DNA from: Clostridium sp. CAG:452
Lineage (GTDB): Bacteria > Bacillota > Clostridia > TANB77 > CAG-508
Length of the DNA: 64,000 bases
Direction: 5' to 3'
Assembly (NCBI GenBank): GCA_000434035.1
Contig: FR893524.1
Coordinates: 10,050-74,049, forward strand
Part shown: piece after piece, positions 21,691 through 31,367 of the stretch
How the letters are laid out: each line of letters begins with the position of its first letter
Position numbering within the stretch: position 1 is the first letter of the stretch
Made by a program: the position numbers and the translations under genes
Notes under the pieces: model-generated
Seen by the model: only the letters and a program-made list of their open reading frames with translations
What the model was told of the DNA's origin: nothing
Database searches by the model: none

Positions 21691-21721
21691 TAGTAAATTG
21701 GCTAAAAATGACCTAAAATGC

Positions 21722-21750
21722 TTGATTTTTTTAAAAAACAGGTATATAAT
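21722..21750 (+). promoter_or_regulatory. Promoter of the rimP-nusA-infB operon
   Basis: TTGATT (21722-21727), 17-bp spacer, TATAAT (21745-21750). It lies inside the open frame that begins at 21718, which shows that the upstream ATG is not the rimP start. Confidence 0.7.
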
Positions 21751-21774
21751 AATATAGCAATTGAAAAAATACTA

Positions 21775-21801
21775 GAAGAGTGGGAACAAATCCCACTCTT
21801 C
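21775..21801 (+). promoter_or_regulatory. Leader hairpin before rimP
   Basis: Perfect 11-bp stem GAAGAGTGGGA / TCCCACTCTTC with a five-base loop in the roughly 65-nt leader, 21 bases before the rimP start. No T-run, so it is not a terminator; it may protect or control the transcript. Confidence 0.6.
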
Positions 21802-21822
21802 AATTATGAAAAGGAGAAAAAA

Positions 21823-22281
21823 TTGGCAAAGATAGAAGAAAAGGTTGAAAGCCTTATTAAGCAAAACATAGAAAACCTTGGATATGAACTTTATGATGTA
21901 GAATATGTAAAAGAAGCAAAAGATTACTTCTTAAGAATCTATATTGATTCAAAAAAAGGAATAGACTTGGAGGATTGCGAAAAAGTAAGCAATAGTATTA
22001 CAGAACTGCTTGACAAAGAAGATGTAATTTCAGAGCAATATTTTTTAGAGGTTTCTTCACCAGGAATTGAAAGAACTTTAAAAAGAGAAAAGCACTTAAA
22101 AGATAATATAGGAAATGAAGTTCAAATAAAACTATTTAAACCATTTGAAGGTAAAAAACAATACAAAGGAATATTAAAAGATTTTGATGAAACCAAAATA
22201 GAAATAGTTAGTCAAAATGAAGAACAAATAGAAATAGACAGAAAAAATATATCACAAATAAAAACAGTATATAATTGGTAA
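21823..22281 (+). CDS. rimP: Ribosome maturation factor RimP
   Basis: Helps assemble the 30S subunit. The 152-aa protein starts LAKIEEKVESLIKQNIENLG (TTG start, ribosome-binding site AAGGAG) and contains GYELYDVEY, DLEDCEKVSN and the hallmark VSSPGIERTLKR (about residue 80-91). The longer frame back to 21718 is excluded by the promoter at 21722-21750. First gene of the operon rimP-nusA-ylxR-infB-rbfA-nrnA-truB. Confidence 0.95.
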   Translation: MAKIEEKVESLIKQNIENLGYELYDVEYVKEAKDYFLRIYIDSKKGIDLEDCEKVSNSITELLDKEDVISEQYFLEVSSPGIERTLKREKHLKDNIGNEVQIKLFKPFEGKKQYKGILKDFDETKIEIVSQNEEQIEIDRKNISQIKTVYNW

Positions 22282-22298
22282 AAGAAAGGATGATTATA

Positions 22299-23396
22299 AT
22301 GAAATCAATCGAAACTAAAGAATTGATAACAGCAATTGAAGAATTAGAAAAAGAAAGAGGAATAAGCAAAGAATATTTATTAAGTTCATTAGAAACTGCT
22401 TTGGTTACAGCATATAAAAGAAACTTTGATTCAGCTGAAAATGTAAAAGTAAATATGGATGAAAACACAGGAGATATAAAAGTATATGCAGTAAAAACAG
22501 TTGTAGAGGAAGTTTTAGATGATCAATTAGAAATAAGCTTAGAAGAAGCCAAAAAAGAAAATAAAAATGCAAAAATAGGTGATGAAGTAGAAATAGAAAT
22601 AATACCTAGAAACTTTGGTAGAATTGCTGCACAAACTGCAAAACAAGTAATTGTACAAAAAATTAGAGAAGTAGAAAGAAATATGGTATATACAGAATAT
22701 AATGACAGAAAAGGAGAAATTGTTTCTGGAATTATACAAAAAGCAGACGGTGGAACTATTGTATTAGACTTAGGAAAATTAGAAGGAATAATGCCAGTAA
22801 AAGATCAAATACCAACAGAAACATATCATGTAAATGATAAAATAAAAGCATATGTTGTTAGTGTTGAAAGAGGATTAAAAGGAACACCACAAGTGCTAGT
22901 TTCTAGAAGCCATCCTGATTTTGTAAGAAAATTATTTGAATTTGAAATACCAGAAATATATGAAGGTTTAATAGAAATAAAAAGTGTATCAAGAGATGCT
23001 GGTTCAAGAAGTAAAGTAGCTGTATATTCTACAAACGAAAATATTGACCCAGTTGGTTCTTGTGTAGGACAAAAAGGAATAAGAATTCAAAATATTATAA
23101 ACGAACTAAATGGAGAAAAGATAGATGTTATAGAATGGAATGAAGACCCAGCAATATTCATATCAGCAGCATTATTACCAGCACAAGTTATGGCAGTAGA
23201 TGTAAAAGAAGAAGAAAAATTTGCACAAGTAATAGTTCCAGATGATCAATTATCTTTAGCAATAGGAAAATCTGGACAAAATGCACGTTTAGCTGCAAGA
23301 CTTACAAACTGGAAAATTGATATAAAAAGTGAAAGCCAATTTAGAGCATTACTAGAGAGCCAAGAAGAAACAGAAGGAACAACAGAAGAAAATTAA
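22299..23396 (+). CDS. nusA: Transcription termination/antitermination factor NusA
   Basis: Binds RNA polymerase and nascent RNA, adjusting pausing and termination. The 365-aa protein has the N-terminal polymerase-binding domain (ITAIEELEKERGISKEYL), S1 domain (GEIVSGIIQKADGGTIVLDL), and two KH domains (DPVGSCVGQKGIRIQNI; LSLAIGKSGQNARLAARLT). It lacks the acidic repeats of proteobacteria, as usual for Bacillota. Among three close in-frame ATG or GTG starts, 22299 is best placed after AAAGGA. Confidence 0.96.
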   Translation: MKSIETKELITAIEELEKERGISKEYLLSSLETALVTAYKRNFDSAENVKVNMDENTGDIKVYAVKTVVEEVLDDQLEISLEEAKKENKNAKIGDEVEIEIIPRNFGRIAAQTAKQVIVQKIREVERNMVYTEYNDRKGEIVSGIIQKADGGTIVLDLGKLEGIMPVKDQIPTETYHVNDKIKAYVVSVERGLKGTPQVLVSRSHPDFVRKLFEFEIPEIYEGLIEIKSVSRDAGSRSKVAVYSTNENIDPVGSCVGQKGIRIQNIINELNGEKIDVIEWNEDPAIFISAALLPAQVMAVDVKEEEKFAQVIVPDDQLSLAIGKSGQNARLAARLTNWKIDIKSESQFRALLESQEETEGTTEEN

Positions 23397-23449
23397 TAAG
23401 TGCAGTGTTCGCAGTCCTTGAAGACCAGCAAAAAAAGGGAGATAATTTT

Positions 23450-23716
23450 ATGAAAAATGTTGTACAAAGAATGTGCATGGGATGCAATACAAAAAAAGAC
23501 AAGAAAGAATTAATTAGAATTGTTGCATCAAAAGACGGAAATATTGCAATAGACAAAACTGGAAAGTTATCTGGTAGAGGAGCATATATATGTGATAGCA
23601 TAGAATGTTTAGAAAAAGTAATAAAAAATAAAAGATTAGAAAAAGTACTAGAAAAAAATATAAGTGAAGAAATTTATAATGAATTAAGGGGTGTAATTAT
23701 TGACAAAGCTAATTAA
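23450..23716 (+). CDS. ylxR: YlxR family RNA-binding protein
   Basis: Small nucleoid/RNA-binding protein of the nusA-infB operon. The 88-aa protein has the family motif [19 protein letters not shown] near the start and [15 protein letters not shown] (about 44-58). ATG 23450 follows GGGAG; an earlier in-frame ATG at 23405 is unlikely. The ylxQ gene (L7Ae-like) that normally lies between ylxR and infB is absent; infB begins 41 bp after the stop. Confidence 0.93.
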   Translation: MKNVVQRMCMGCNTKKDKKELIRIVASKDGNIAIDKTGKLSGRGAYICDSIECLEKVIKNKRLEKVLEKNISEEIYNELRGVIIDKAN

Positions 23717-23757
23717 AAACAAACCAAACAGTAAAGAAAATTATGGGGGTGATACTA

Positions 23758-26631
23758 TTGGGTAAAATAAAAATACATGAAATAGCAAAAAAATTAGGTG
23801 TTAATAGTAAAGACGTATTAGAAAAAGCACAAGAATTAGGATTAGATGTAAAAACACATATGAGTAGTGTTGATGAGAGTGAGGCAAAGAAAATAGAAGC
23901 AAAGTTTTCAAATAATAATACAAAAAAAGAGGTAAGAGAAAAAAGAGACAATCCAGTTATAATTAGAAGAGAAGTAATTATGACTGATTCTGATGCAACA
24001 AAAAAAGAAGAAATAAAAAAAGAACAAACAAAAAGAGATAGAGATGTTGGCTTTATAGAAAGACAAAGAAAAACAGATTACAATATTGTTTATAGAAATA
24101 AACCTACAAAACCTCTTACAGTAAGCGAACTATTTGGAAAAAAAGAAGAACCTAAAAAAGAACCTGCAAAACCAGTAGTAGAAAAACCAGAAGTAGCAGA
24201 AAAAGAAGAAAAGAAAGTAGAAGTTACACCACTTGAAAAAAATGAAGAAAAGAAAACAGAAAATGCAAATAAAGAGCAAGTAAAAAAAGTTGAACCAATA
24301 AACCAAAAACCGGTACAACAAAGACCTGCTAATAGAGAATTTAATAGAGATAATCAAAGACCATACAACAGAGAAAATGGACAAAGACCTTATAATAGAG
24401 ATGGACAAAACAATAGACCATTTAACAGAGATGGGCAAAGACCTTTCAATAGAGATGGACAAAACAATAGACCATTTAATAGAGATGGACAAAGACCTTT
24501 CAACAATAATAGAAACCAAGGAAATTTTGGCGGAAGAAGACCATTAGATGAAAGAGGAATTGAGAAAAACATAAAAAATATAATGGCTTCAGATGTAGTA
24601 GAAAAAGAAAATGTAAGAGAATACGCAAATAAAGCAATAGATAAACAAAAAAACAACAGATATGAGGAAAAATCGAATAAAAAAGCTTCAAAATCAAGAA
24701 GAAATGATTTTGAAGAAATAAGCAGTCATAAATTAAAAGACTTAAAACAAGAGAACAGATTATCAAATATGTTTGATGAAGGTTCTATGTTAGACTATTA
24801 TGATTTAACAACAACAAGAGGAAGAAGAGGAAAGAAAAAATTACAACAAGGTGAAAACAGAGTAAAACAAAAAATATTTGATTTAACAGATATAACAATA
24901 CCAGAAACAATAACAGTAAAAGATTTAAGTGCAGAACTTAAAAAAACTAGTGGAGAAATTATAAAAAAACTATTAGGCTATGGAATAATGGCAACAATAA
25001 ACAATGAAATTGACTTTGATACAGCATTCTTAATAGCAGGAGAGTTTGGAGTAACTGCTCATAAAAAAGAAGTAGTTACAGATGAAGATATTTTATTTGA
25101 TGATAGTGAAGACAAAGAAGAAGACTTAAAACCAAGACCACCAGTAATTGTTGTTATGGGACACGTTGACCATGGAAAAACTTCTTTACTAGATGCAGTA
25201 AGGTCTACAAATGTAATAGAAGGAGAAGCAGGAGGAATTACACAAGCGATAGGTGCATATAAGGTAGAAATAAATGGTAGAGAGATTACATTCTTAGATA
25301 CACCAGGACACGAAGCATTTACAGCAATGAGAGCAAGAGGTGCTCAAATAACAGATATAGCAATATTGGTAGTTGCTGCAAATGATGGAGTAATGCCACA
25401 AACAATAGAAGCAATAGACCATGCAAAAGCTGCTGGAATACCAATTATTGTTGCAATAAACAAAATAGATGTAGAAGGAGCAAATCCAGATAAAGTAAAA
25501 CAAGAACTTGCAGAATATGGATTAGTTTCAGAAGATTGGGGAGGAGATACTATCTTTGTTCCAATCTCAGCAAAGAAAAAAATAAATATAGATAATTTGT
25601 TGGAAATGGTACTTTTAGTTGCAGATATGAAAGAACTAAAAGCAAACCCAAATAAGCAAGCAAAAGGTGTAGTAATAGAAGCAAAACTAGATAAATCAAA
25701 AGGGCCAGTAGCAACAATGCTTGTACAACGTGGTACATTAGACATAGGAGATACAATTTTAGTAGGATCAGTTATAGGTAGAATAAGAACAATGACAGAT
25801 GATAAAGGGCACAAAGTAAAAAAAGCTGGACCATCAACACCAGTAGAAATAACAGGTTTAACAGAAGTGCCAGAAGCAGGAGACACATTCTACGAAGTAA
25901 AAGATGAAAAAACTGCGAAACACTTAATGGAAAGAAGAAAACGTCAAGCAAGAGATAAAGCCTTAAAAGCATCATCAAGAGTTACATTAGATGATTTATT
26001 TAGCCAAATAGAAAAAGGAAACCTAAAACAATTAAATATTATAGTAAAAGCAGATGTACAAGGTTCAGTAGAAGCTGTAAAACAAGCATTAGAAAAACTA
26101 TCAAACGATGAAGTAAAAGTTAAAGTAATACATGCAAATGTTGGAGCAATAACAGAAAGCGATGTTACACTTGCAAATGTATCAAATGCAATAATTATAG
26201 GATTTAATGTAAGACCACAACCAATAGCAAAAGATATGGCAGATAAAGAAAACGTAGAAATAAAAACATATTCTGTAATATACAATGCAATAGAAGACGT
26301 AGAAGCAGCTATGAAGGGAATGTTAGACCCAGTATTTAAAGAAGTAGTAATAGGAAATGCAGAAGTTAGACAAACATTTAAAATTTCAGATGTTGGTACT
26401 ATTGCTGGATGCTATGTAACAAATGGTAAAGTTGCAAGAAATGCAGGAGTAAGAGTATTAAGAGATAATGTTGTAATACATGATGGTAAACTAATCTCAT
26501 TAAAGAGAATGAAAGATGATGCAAAAGAAGTTGCAAAAGGATTTGAATGTGGAATTCAAATAGAAAACTTTAATGATATTAAAGAGGGAGATATTATTGA
26601 GGCATATATTATGGAACAAGTGAAACAATAA
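23758..26631 (+). CDS. infB: Translation initiation factor IF-2
   Basis: GTPase that places fMet-tRNA on the 30S subunit. The 957-aa protein starts with TTG ([16 protein letters not shown]) after GGGGGTGAT. Layout: IF2_N domain, a long charged linker with a tandem repeat of units like [10 protein letters not shown] and NRDGQRPF (about bases 24340-24510), second IF2_N domain ([21 protein letters not shown]), G domain (G1 [26 protein letters not shown]), and C-terminal domains ending [17 protein letters not shown]. Linker length and repeats vary among species. Confidence 0.97.
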   Translation: MGKIKIHEIAKKLGVNSKDVLEKAQELGLDVKTHMSSVDESEAKKIEAKFSNNNTKKEVREKRDNPVIIRREVIMTDSDATKKEEIKKEQTKRDRDVGFIERQRKTDYNIVYRNKPTKPLTVSELFGKKEEPKKEPAKPVVEKPEVAEKEEKKVEVTPLEKNEEKKTENANKEQVKKVEPINQKPVQQRPANREFNRDNQRPYNRENGQRPYNRDGQNNRPFNRDGQRPFNRDGQNNRPFNRDGQRPFNNNRNQGNFGGRRPLDERGIEKNIKNIMASDVVEKENVREYANKAIDKQKNNRYEEKSNKKASKSRRNDFEEISSHKLKDLKQENRLSNMFDEGSMLDYYDLTTTRGRRGKKKLQQGENRVKQKIFDLTDITIPETITVKDLSAELKKTSGEIIKKLLGYGIMATINNEIDFDTAFLIAGEFGVTAHKKEVVTDEDILFDDSEDKEEDLKPRPPVIVVMGHVDHGKTSLLDAVRSTNVIEGEAGGITQAIGAYKVEINGREITFLDTPGHEAFTAMRARGAQITDIAILVVAANDGVMPQTIEAIDHAKAAGIPIIVAINKIDVEGANPDKVKQELAEYGLVSEDWGGDTIFVPISAKKKINIDNLLEMVLLVADMKELKANPNKQAKGVVIEAKLDKSKGPVATMLVQRGTLDIGDTILVGSVIGRIRTMTDDKGHKVKKAGPSTPVEITGLTEVPEAGDTFYEVKDEKTAKHLMERRKRQARDKALKASSRVTLDDLFSQIEKGNLKQLNIIVKADVQGSVEAVKQALEKLSNDEVKVKVIHANVGAITESDVTLANVSNAIIIGFNVRPQPIAKDMADKENVEIKTYSVIYNAIEDVEAAMKGMLDPVFKEVVIGNAEVRQTFKISDVGTIAGCYVTNGKVARNAGVRVLRDNVVIHDGKLISLKRMKDDAKEVAKGFECGIQIENFNDIKEGDIIEAYIMEQVKQ

Positions 26632-26637
26632 TGCATT

Positions 26638-26761
26638 GTAAACGAACAAAATCAGGCATCTTGCGTTGTCAAACTTCGTAAAAATTTTTGCAACATACAG
26701 CGTATAGTCTTAAAAATTTTTACTTGTTTTCCTAGCAATATACCTAATTTATTTCGTTTAC
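26638..26761. mobile_element. MITE-like element between infB and rbfA
   Basis: About 124 bp bounded by inverted ends GTAAACGAACAAAAT and ATTTATTTCGTTTAC (13 of 15 positions match, nine outer ones exactly). The inside holds two AAAAATTTTT blocks and no gene. It begins right after the infB stop. Confidence 0.65.
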
Positions 26762-26795
26762 TACTAGTATTAAAGAAAGCAATAAAGGAGATAAA

Positions 26796-27170
26796 ATGAA
26801 TAAACCAAAAGGTGGAGGAAACCGATTAAATAGGATAAATGAAGAATTAAAAAGGGAAATAAGTAATATAATTAACTATGAAGTTACAAATTCAAATGTA
26901 ACAGGAATGGTCAGTGTAACTTCTGTAAAAATTTCCCCAGATTTAAGATATGCAAAAGTTAAAGTTAGCATATTAAATTCTAGAAATGTTAAACAAACAT
27001 TGGCAGGTTTAAAATCTTCTTCTGGATTTATAAGAAGTAGAATTGCTCAAAGTGTTAACTTAAGGGTAACGCCAGAATTAGTTTTTGAGTTAGACGATTC
27101 AATGGAATATGGAGAAAGAATAGACACAATTCTAAAAGACATAATGAAAGATATTAAACCAAATGAATAA
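26796..27170 (+). CDS. rbfA: Ribosome-binding factor A
   Basis: Cold-shock 30S maturation factor. The 124-aa KH-like protein has RLNRINEELKREISNIINYE, then VSVTSVKISPDLRYAKVKVS and the conserved end LRVTPELVFELDDSMEYGER-IDTIL. RBS AAAGGAG. Part of the rimP operon, although the element at 26638-26761 separates it from infB. Confidence 0.95.
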   Translation: MNKPKGGGNRLNRINEELKREISNIINYEVTNSNVTGMVSVTSVKISPDLRYAKVKVSILNSRNVKQTLAGLKSSSGFIRSRIAQSVNLRVTPELVFELDDSMEYGERIDTILKDIMKDIKPNE

Positions 27171-27182
27171 AGGAGATTAAAT

Positions 27183-28133
27183 ATGACCCTAGATAATATT
27201 ATAGAAGAAATAAATAATGCATCAAGCATAGTAATATTAACACATGAAAACCCAGATGGAGATGCAATAGGAAGCAGTTTGGCACTATATAATGGACTAA
27301 AACAATTAGAAAAAAATGCTGACGTTATAATACCAGAATACTCAAATACATATAAGTTTTTACCAAATGCAAGTGATATAAAAAAAGAAGGAAATGCAGA
27401 TTCATATGATTTAGCAATAGCATTAGATTGTGGAGATATAAAAAGATTAAATGGATTTGCAAAATATTTTGAAGACGCAAATACAAAAATATCAATAGAT
27501 CATCATAGTGCAAATACAATGTTTGCAGATTATAACTTTGTAAATCCAGCAGCTCCAGCGTGTTGCCAAATATTAATTACAGTTTTAGAAGCACTAGGAG
27601 TAACAATTAATAAAGAAATAGGTACATGTTTACTAACAGGAATAATTACAGACACAGGCGGATTTAAGTATTCAGGGGTAACAGCAGAAACTTTTGAATT
27701 TACAGCAGAGCTATTAAATAAAGGAGTAAAAGTATCAGACATATATAAAAGAGTAATGCAAACAATATCAAAAACTCAATTTGAATTAAGAAGAATTGCA
27801 ATGAATAGAATAGAGTTTTTTGAAGATGGAAAGATTACATTTACATACATAACAAAAGAAGATGAAGATAAAGTAAATGCAGGAATAAATGATTACGATG
27901 GAATAGTAGAAATGGGAAGAGATATAGAAGGCGTAGAAGTATCAATATTCTTTAGAGAGAAAGATGATGGATATAAAATTTCTTTACGTTCAAACGACTA
28001 TGTTAATGTTTCTGACATATGCTTAATGTTTTCAGGCGGAGGTCATATAAGAGCCGCTGGAGGTAGCATAAACTTACCATTTGAACAAGCAAAGCAAAAA
28101 GTAATAGAAGAATGTAAAAAATACTTAAAATAA
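27183..28133 (+). CDS. nrnA: NrnA-type DHH phosphoesterase (oligoribonuclease / pAp phosphatase)
   Basis: Degrades short RNAs and removes phosphate from pAp. The 316-aa protein has the DHH-domain motifs HENPDGDAIGSS, ALDCGDIKRL, SIDHHSANTMF and NPAAPACCQI, then a DHHA1 domain ending FSGGGHIRAAGGSI. Sits between rbfA and truB as in other Bacillota. Confidence 0.94.
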   Translation: MTLDNIIEEINNASSIVILTHENPDGDAIGSSLALYNGLKQLEKNADVIIPEYSNTYKFLPNASDIKKEGNADSYDLAIALDCGDIKRLNGFAKYFEDANTKISIDHHSANTMFADYNFVNPAAPACCQILITVLEALGVTINKEIGTCLLTGIITDTGGFKYSGVTAETFEFTAELLNKGVKVSDIYKRVMQTISKTQFELRRIAMNRIEFFEDGKITFTYITKEDEDKVNAGINDYDGIVEMGRDIEGVEVSIFFREKDDGYKISLRSNDYVNVSDICLMFSGGGHIRAAGGSINLPFEQAKQKVIEECKKYLK

Positions 28134-28142
28134 GGGGAATAA

Positions 28143-28994
28143 ATGGACGGACTAATCTTAATAAACAAGCAAAAAGGTTTTACTTCACATGACGTTGTAA
28201 ATGTTATAAGAAAAAAATTAAATACTAAAAAAGTAGGACACACCGGTACACTAGATCCAAATGCTACCGGTGTTTTGCCAATTTTAATAGGAAAAGGAAC
28301 AAAAATTTCTAAATACCTAATGGAACATGATAAAACATATATAGCTACACTTAAATTGGGAGAAAAGACAGATACAGGAGATAGCGAAGGACAAGTTATA
28401 GAAGAAAAATCAATACCAAAAGATTTAAGAAAAGAAGATATAAATGATGTCCTACAAAGTTTCTTGGGAAAACAAAAACAACTACCACCAATGTATTCAG
28501 CAATTAAAATAAATGGAAAAAAACTTTATGAGTATGCAAGAGAAGGAAAAGAAGTTAAAATCGAACCTAGAAACATAGAAATATATAAAATAGAATTATT
28601 AGAATATCAAAACAATAAAATAAAATTTGAAGTAGAATGCTCAAAAGGAACTTATATAAGAACACTATGTGAGGATATATCTCAAAAGCTTGGAACAGTA
28701 GGATATATGGAAGAATTACAAAGAACAAAAGTAAACACCTTTAAAATAGAAGATTCAATTTTACTAGATGATATAACATTAGAAAATGCAGAAAAAAACA
28801 TAATAAAAATAGAAAAAGTTTTTAAAGAAAAAGATAAAATCAATTTAGATAATAAAAAATTAGAAATGTTTTTGAATGGAGTAAAACTAACATATAGTTT
28901 ATCAGAAGATATATATAGAATATATAATAATGAACATTTTATAGGGATAGGGATACTAAAAAATGGATTATTAAAAAGAGATATAGTAATTTAA
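28143..28994 (+). CDS. truB: tRNA pseudouridine-55 synthase TruB
   Basis: Makes pseudouridine 55 in the T loop of tRNAs. The 283-aa protein starts MDGLILINKQKGFTSHDVV, with catalytic Asp in GHTGTLDPNATGVLPI (about residue 39), then KTYIATLKLGEKTDTGDSEG, QLPPMYSAIKINGKKLYE, and SKGTYIRTLCEDI. Ends the rimP operon; ribF, common after truB, does not follow. Confidence 0.95.
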   Translation: MDGLILINKQKGFTSHDVVNVIRKKLNTKKVGHTGTLDPNATGVLPILIGKGTKISKYLMEHDKTYIATLKLGEKTDTGDSEGQVIEEKSIPKDLRKEDINDVLQSFLGKQKQLPPMYSAIKINGKKLYEYAREGKEVKIEPRNIEIYKIELLEYQNNKIKFEVECSKGTYIRTLCEDISQKLGTVGYMEELQRTKVNTFKIEDSILLDDITLENAEKNIIKIEKVFKEKDKINLDNKKLEMFLNGVKLTYSLSEDIYRIYNNEHFIGIGILKNGLLKRDIVI

Positions 28995-29048
28995 AAAACT
29001 TTATGATAGAATTAAATAAATTAAAATTAATATATAGGGGGAATACAT

Positions 29049-29519
29049 ATGATGAGCACAGTTAGCTATTTAATTACAATGGCTGGAGGAATGTTTTGGA
29101 TTTTTAGAGTTGTTGTTGCACTTTTAGACAGTATGCAAAAAGATTTTCCAATTAAACCACTAAATCCAACAATAGAAATAATATTATTATTTGTAACACT
29201 AATATGTTTAGTACTTATTGTAAAAAGAAAACTTATAGGAGCATTGATTTATTTTGTATCTTATGGATTATACTTTGGAACAGATATATACAATCAAATT
29301 ACAGCAATAACAAGCGGACAAACGGAAATTACAGAATATGCAACATTGTTTGTTTCAATAATAGGTGTATTTATAGCGATTTTAACAGTATTAGATATTG
29401 CAATAAATAAAGATAGAAAAAGTGCTGCAAGAAATAAAAGGACAGACTGGTTCTATGGAAACGAGGAGTATGAAAGAAAGCTAGATGACAGAGCAGACAA
29501 AAATCAATACAAATTTTAA
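29049..29519 (+). CDS. Membrane protein of unknown function (156 aa)
   Basis: Four predicted membrane helices: residues about 4-26, 38-59 (IIILLFVTLICLVLIV), 63-82 and 100-122 (ATLFVSIIGVFIAILTVLDI), followed by a charged soluble tail (KDRKSAARNKRTDWFYGNEEYERK cut short here for space; rich in Lys, Arg, Asp). RBS GGGGG before a double ATG. I do not recognise the family. It lies in a cluster of small membrane proteins after truB. Confidence 0.75.
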   Translation: MMSTVSYLITMAGGMFWIFRVVVALLDSMQKDFPIKPLNPTIEIILLFVTLICLVLIVKRKLIGALIYFVSYGLYFGTDIYNQITAITSGQTEITEYATLFVSIIGVFIAILTVLDIAINKDRKSAARNKRTDWFYGNEEYERKLDDRADKNQYKF

Positions 29520-29537
29520 ATAATTTGTAAATTAATG

Positions 29538-29566
29538 TTGAAGAAAATACTTTTATATATTATTAT
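29538..29566 (+). promoter_or_regulatory. Promoter of the DUF5684 gene
   Basis: TTGAAG (29538-29543), 17-bp spacer, TATAAT (29561-29566). Confidence 0.65.
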
Positions 29567-29595
29567 AATTATATATAAAAGAAAGGGGGATATAA

Positions 29596-30030
29596 ATGGA
29601 GGATTTATATTACTATTCGTATACAGCAGATATACCTGCTACCACAACAGCAACATTAGGTGCAATGCTTGGAACGTATTCTGCTATTGTTATAGTTTTT
29701 TATGTATTGCTTGTTATTGCTCAATGGAAGATTTTCACAAAGGCTGGAGAAGCTGGATGGAAGTCGTTAATACCAATTTACAATATGGTTGTACTTTATA
29801 AAATTATAGGTTTATCACCATGGCTACTATTAATCTATTTAGCAGGTATAATACCAGTTGTAGGTTATATAGCTACATTAGTGCTTTCAATAATATCAAT
29901 GGTTAAACTTGGACAAGCATTTGGCAAAGGTGCAGGATTTATAGTTGGTTTAGTTTTTTTAACACCAATATTCCAAATGATATTAGGATTTGGTAGTGCA
30001 GAATATGTTGGACCACAATCTAATAGTTAA
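29596..30030 (+). CDS. DUF5684 family membrane protein
   Basis: The 144-aa protein has three to four membrane helices and the family features W-K-I-F-x-K-A-G-x-x-G-W-K-S-L-I-P-I-Y-N (residues about 49-68), then GLSPWLLLIYLAGIIPVVGY and GKGAGFIVGLVFLTPIFQMI. Proteins of this family occur near signal peptidases and in clostridial membrane clusters; function unknown. RBS AAAGGGGG; own promoter and terminator. Confidence 0.82.
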   Translation: MEDLYYYSYTADIPATTTATLGAMLGTYSAIVIVFYVLLVIAQWKIFTKAGEAGWKSLIPIYNMVVLYKIIGLSPWLLLIYLAGIIPVVGYIATLVLSIISMVKLGQAFGKGAGFIVGLVFLTPIFQMILGFGSAEYVGPQSNS

Positions 30031-30039
30031 AAATAAACT

Positions 30040-30064
30040 AAAAAAGGCAGAAATGCCTTTTTTG
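30040..30064 (+). terminator. Terminator
   Basis: Stem AAAAAAGGCA / TGCCTTTTTT with GAAA-type loop. Confidence 0.9.
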
Positions 30065-30122
30065 TTTTAAAAACCCCAAGAATGTATGAATATAAAGAAC
30101 AAAAAAACGAGGAGAAAAAGAT

Positions 30123-30377
30123 ATGAAAGAGAGAATAGTAAAACCATTTACAATGTGGAAACACTTTAAAGGAACAAGAGCTTTTGTAATTACAGTAGCA
30201 GAACATAGTGAGACAGGAGAAAAATTGGTTGTTTATCGTTGTATGGATAACAATGGAAAAACTAATCATAAAGACGGAATTTATGTAAGACCATTGAATA
30301 TGTTCCTATCAGAAGTAGACCATAAAAAATATCCAGATGTTACTCAAAAATATCGCTTTGAAGAGATTATAGATTAA
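30123..30377 (+). CDS. DUF1653 family protein
   Basis: The 84-aa soluble protein matches the pattern of DUF1653: F-K-G-T near the start (WKHFKGTRAFVI), AEHSETGEKLVVYRCMD in the middle, and the conserved end VRPLNMFLSEVDHKKYPD followed by QKYRFEEI. Function unknown. RBS GAGGAGAAA. Confidence 0.88.
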   Translation: MKERIVKPFTMWKHFKGTRAFVITVAEHSETGEKLVVYRCMDNNGKTNHKDGIYVRPLNMFLSEVDHKKYPDVTQKYRFEEIID

Positions 30378-30396
30378 AAATGAGTAGAAGACTATA

Positions 30397-30437
30397 GCAA
30401 GTGATTAGTTGAAAATCACTTGCTTTTATGTTAAAAT
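30397..30437 (+). promoter_or_regulatory. Overlapping hairpin and rbgA promoter
   Basis: AGCAAGTGATT (30398-30408) pairs with AATCACTTGCT (30415-30425) followed by TTTT, a terminator for the gene before. The same bases hold a TTGAAA (30410-30415), 16-bp spacer, TAAAAT (30432-30437) promoter for rbgA. Confidence 0.6.
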
Positions 30438-30470
30438 ATAAAAGTATTAAATAAAAATAAGGTGAAAAAT

Positions 30471-31367
30471 ATGAATGAAAATAAAACTAATATAAATTGG
30501 TATCCAGGGCATATGTTAAAAACAAAAAAACAAATAATTGAAGATTTGAAATTAATAGATGTAGTTGTAGAATTACTAGATGCACGTATACCAAAATCAA
30601 GTAGAAATCCAGATATACAAAAAATAGTACAAAACAAAAAAAGAATAGTACTATTAAATAAAAGTGACTTGGCAGAAGATAGAGAAACTAAAAAATGGAT
30701 TGAGTATTACAAAAATAATAATGTAACTGCAATTGCATGCGATGCAAATTTAGGAAAAGGAATAAAAGAAATCTTAAATCAAATAGAAAAATCTGTAGAA
30801 GAAGAAACTCAAAAAGCAGCATTAAAAGGTAGAGTAAAGAAAAATATAAGAGTTGTAATACTTGGAATACCAAATGTAGGAAAGTCATCATTAATAAACA
30901 GGCTATGCAATAAAAAAACAACTATTGTAGGAAACAAACCAGGTGTTACGAAACAAAAACAATGGGTAAGAATAGCAAATAATATAGAATTGCTGGATAC
31001 ACCTGGTGTTCTATGGCCAAAGTTTGAGGATGAAACTGTTGCACTAAATTTAGCATACACAGGCTCAATAAAAGATGAAGTGCTAGAAACAATAGAAGTA
31101 GCATTCAAGCTATTAATATATTTATATAATAATTATAAAGCAAATTTATTGGAAAGATATAAAATAACAGAAAGCGAATTAGACCAAATAGATTCAGAAG
31201 ACGAAAATGAGAAACTATATAATCTTATGAAACTAATAGGAAGAAAAAGAGGAGCCGTTATATCTGGTGGAGAGATAGATGATGAAAAAACTGCAAAAAT
31301 AATACTAAATGATTTTAGAAGCGGAAAATTAGGAAAAATAACATTGGAGAAGGTAAATGAAAAGTAA
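30471..31367 (+). CDS. rbgA: Ribosome biogenesis GTPase RbgA (YlqF)
   Basis: Circularly permuted GTPase needed for late 50S assembly. The 298-aa protein begins NINWYPGHMLKTKKQI, carries motifs in the order G4 (LLNKSDLA), G5, G1 (GIPNVGKSSLINRL, about residue 135), G2 and G3 (LLDTPGVLWP), and a C-terminal ANTAR-like helical domain. ATG 30471 is used with AAGGTG as binding site; GTG 30462 overlaps that site. Overlaps mrnC by 11 bp. Confidence 0.95.
   Translation: MNENKTNINWYPGHMLKTKKQIIEDLKLIDVVVELLDARIPKSSRNPDIQKIVQNKKRIVLLNKSDLAEDRETKKWIEYYKNNNVTAIACDANLGKGIKEILNQIEKSVEEETQKAALKGRVKKNIRVVILGIPNVGKSSLINRLCNKKTTIVGNKPGVTKQKQWVRIANNIELLDTPGVLWPKFEDETVALNLAYTGSIKDEVLETIEVAFKLLIYLYNNYKANLLERYKITESELDQIDSEDENEKLYNLMKLIGRKRGAVISGGEIDDEKTAKIILNDFRSGKLGKITLEKVNEK

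Noticed and set aside
21718..21822. Longer N-terminus for rimP
   Set aside because: It holds a promoter and a hairpin, and RimP family length fits the TTG start at 21823.
24340..24510. CRISPR-like short repeats
   Set aside because: They are in-frame codon repeats (NRDGQ units) inside the IF-2 linker; no CRISPR array was seen anywhere in the window.
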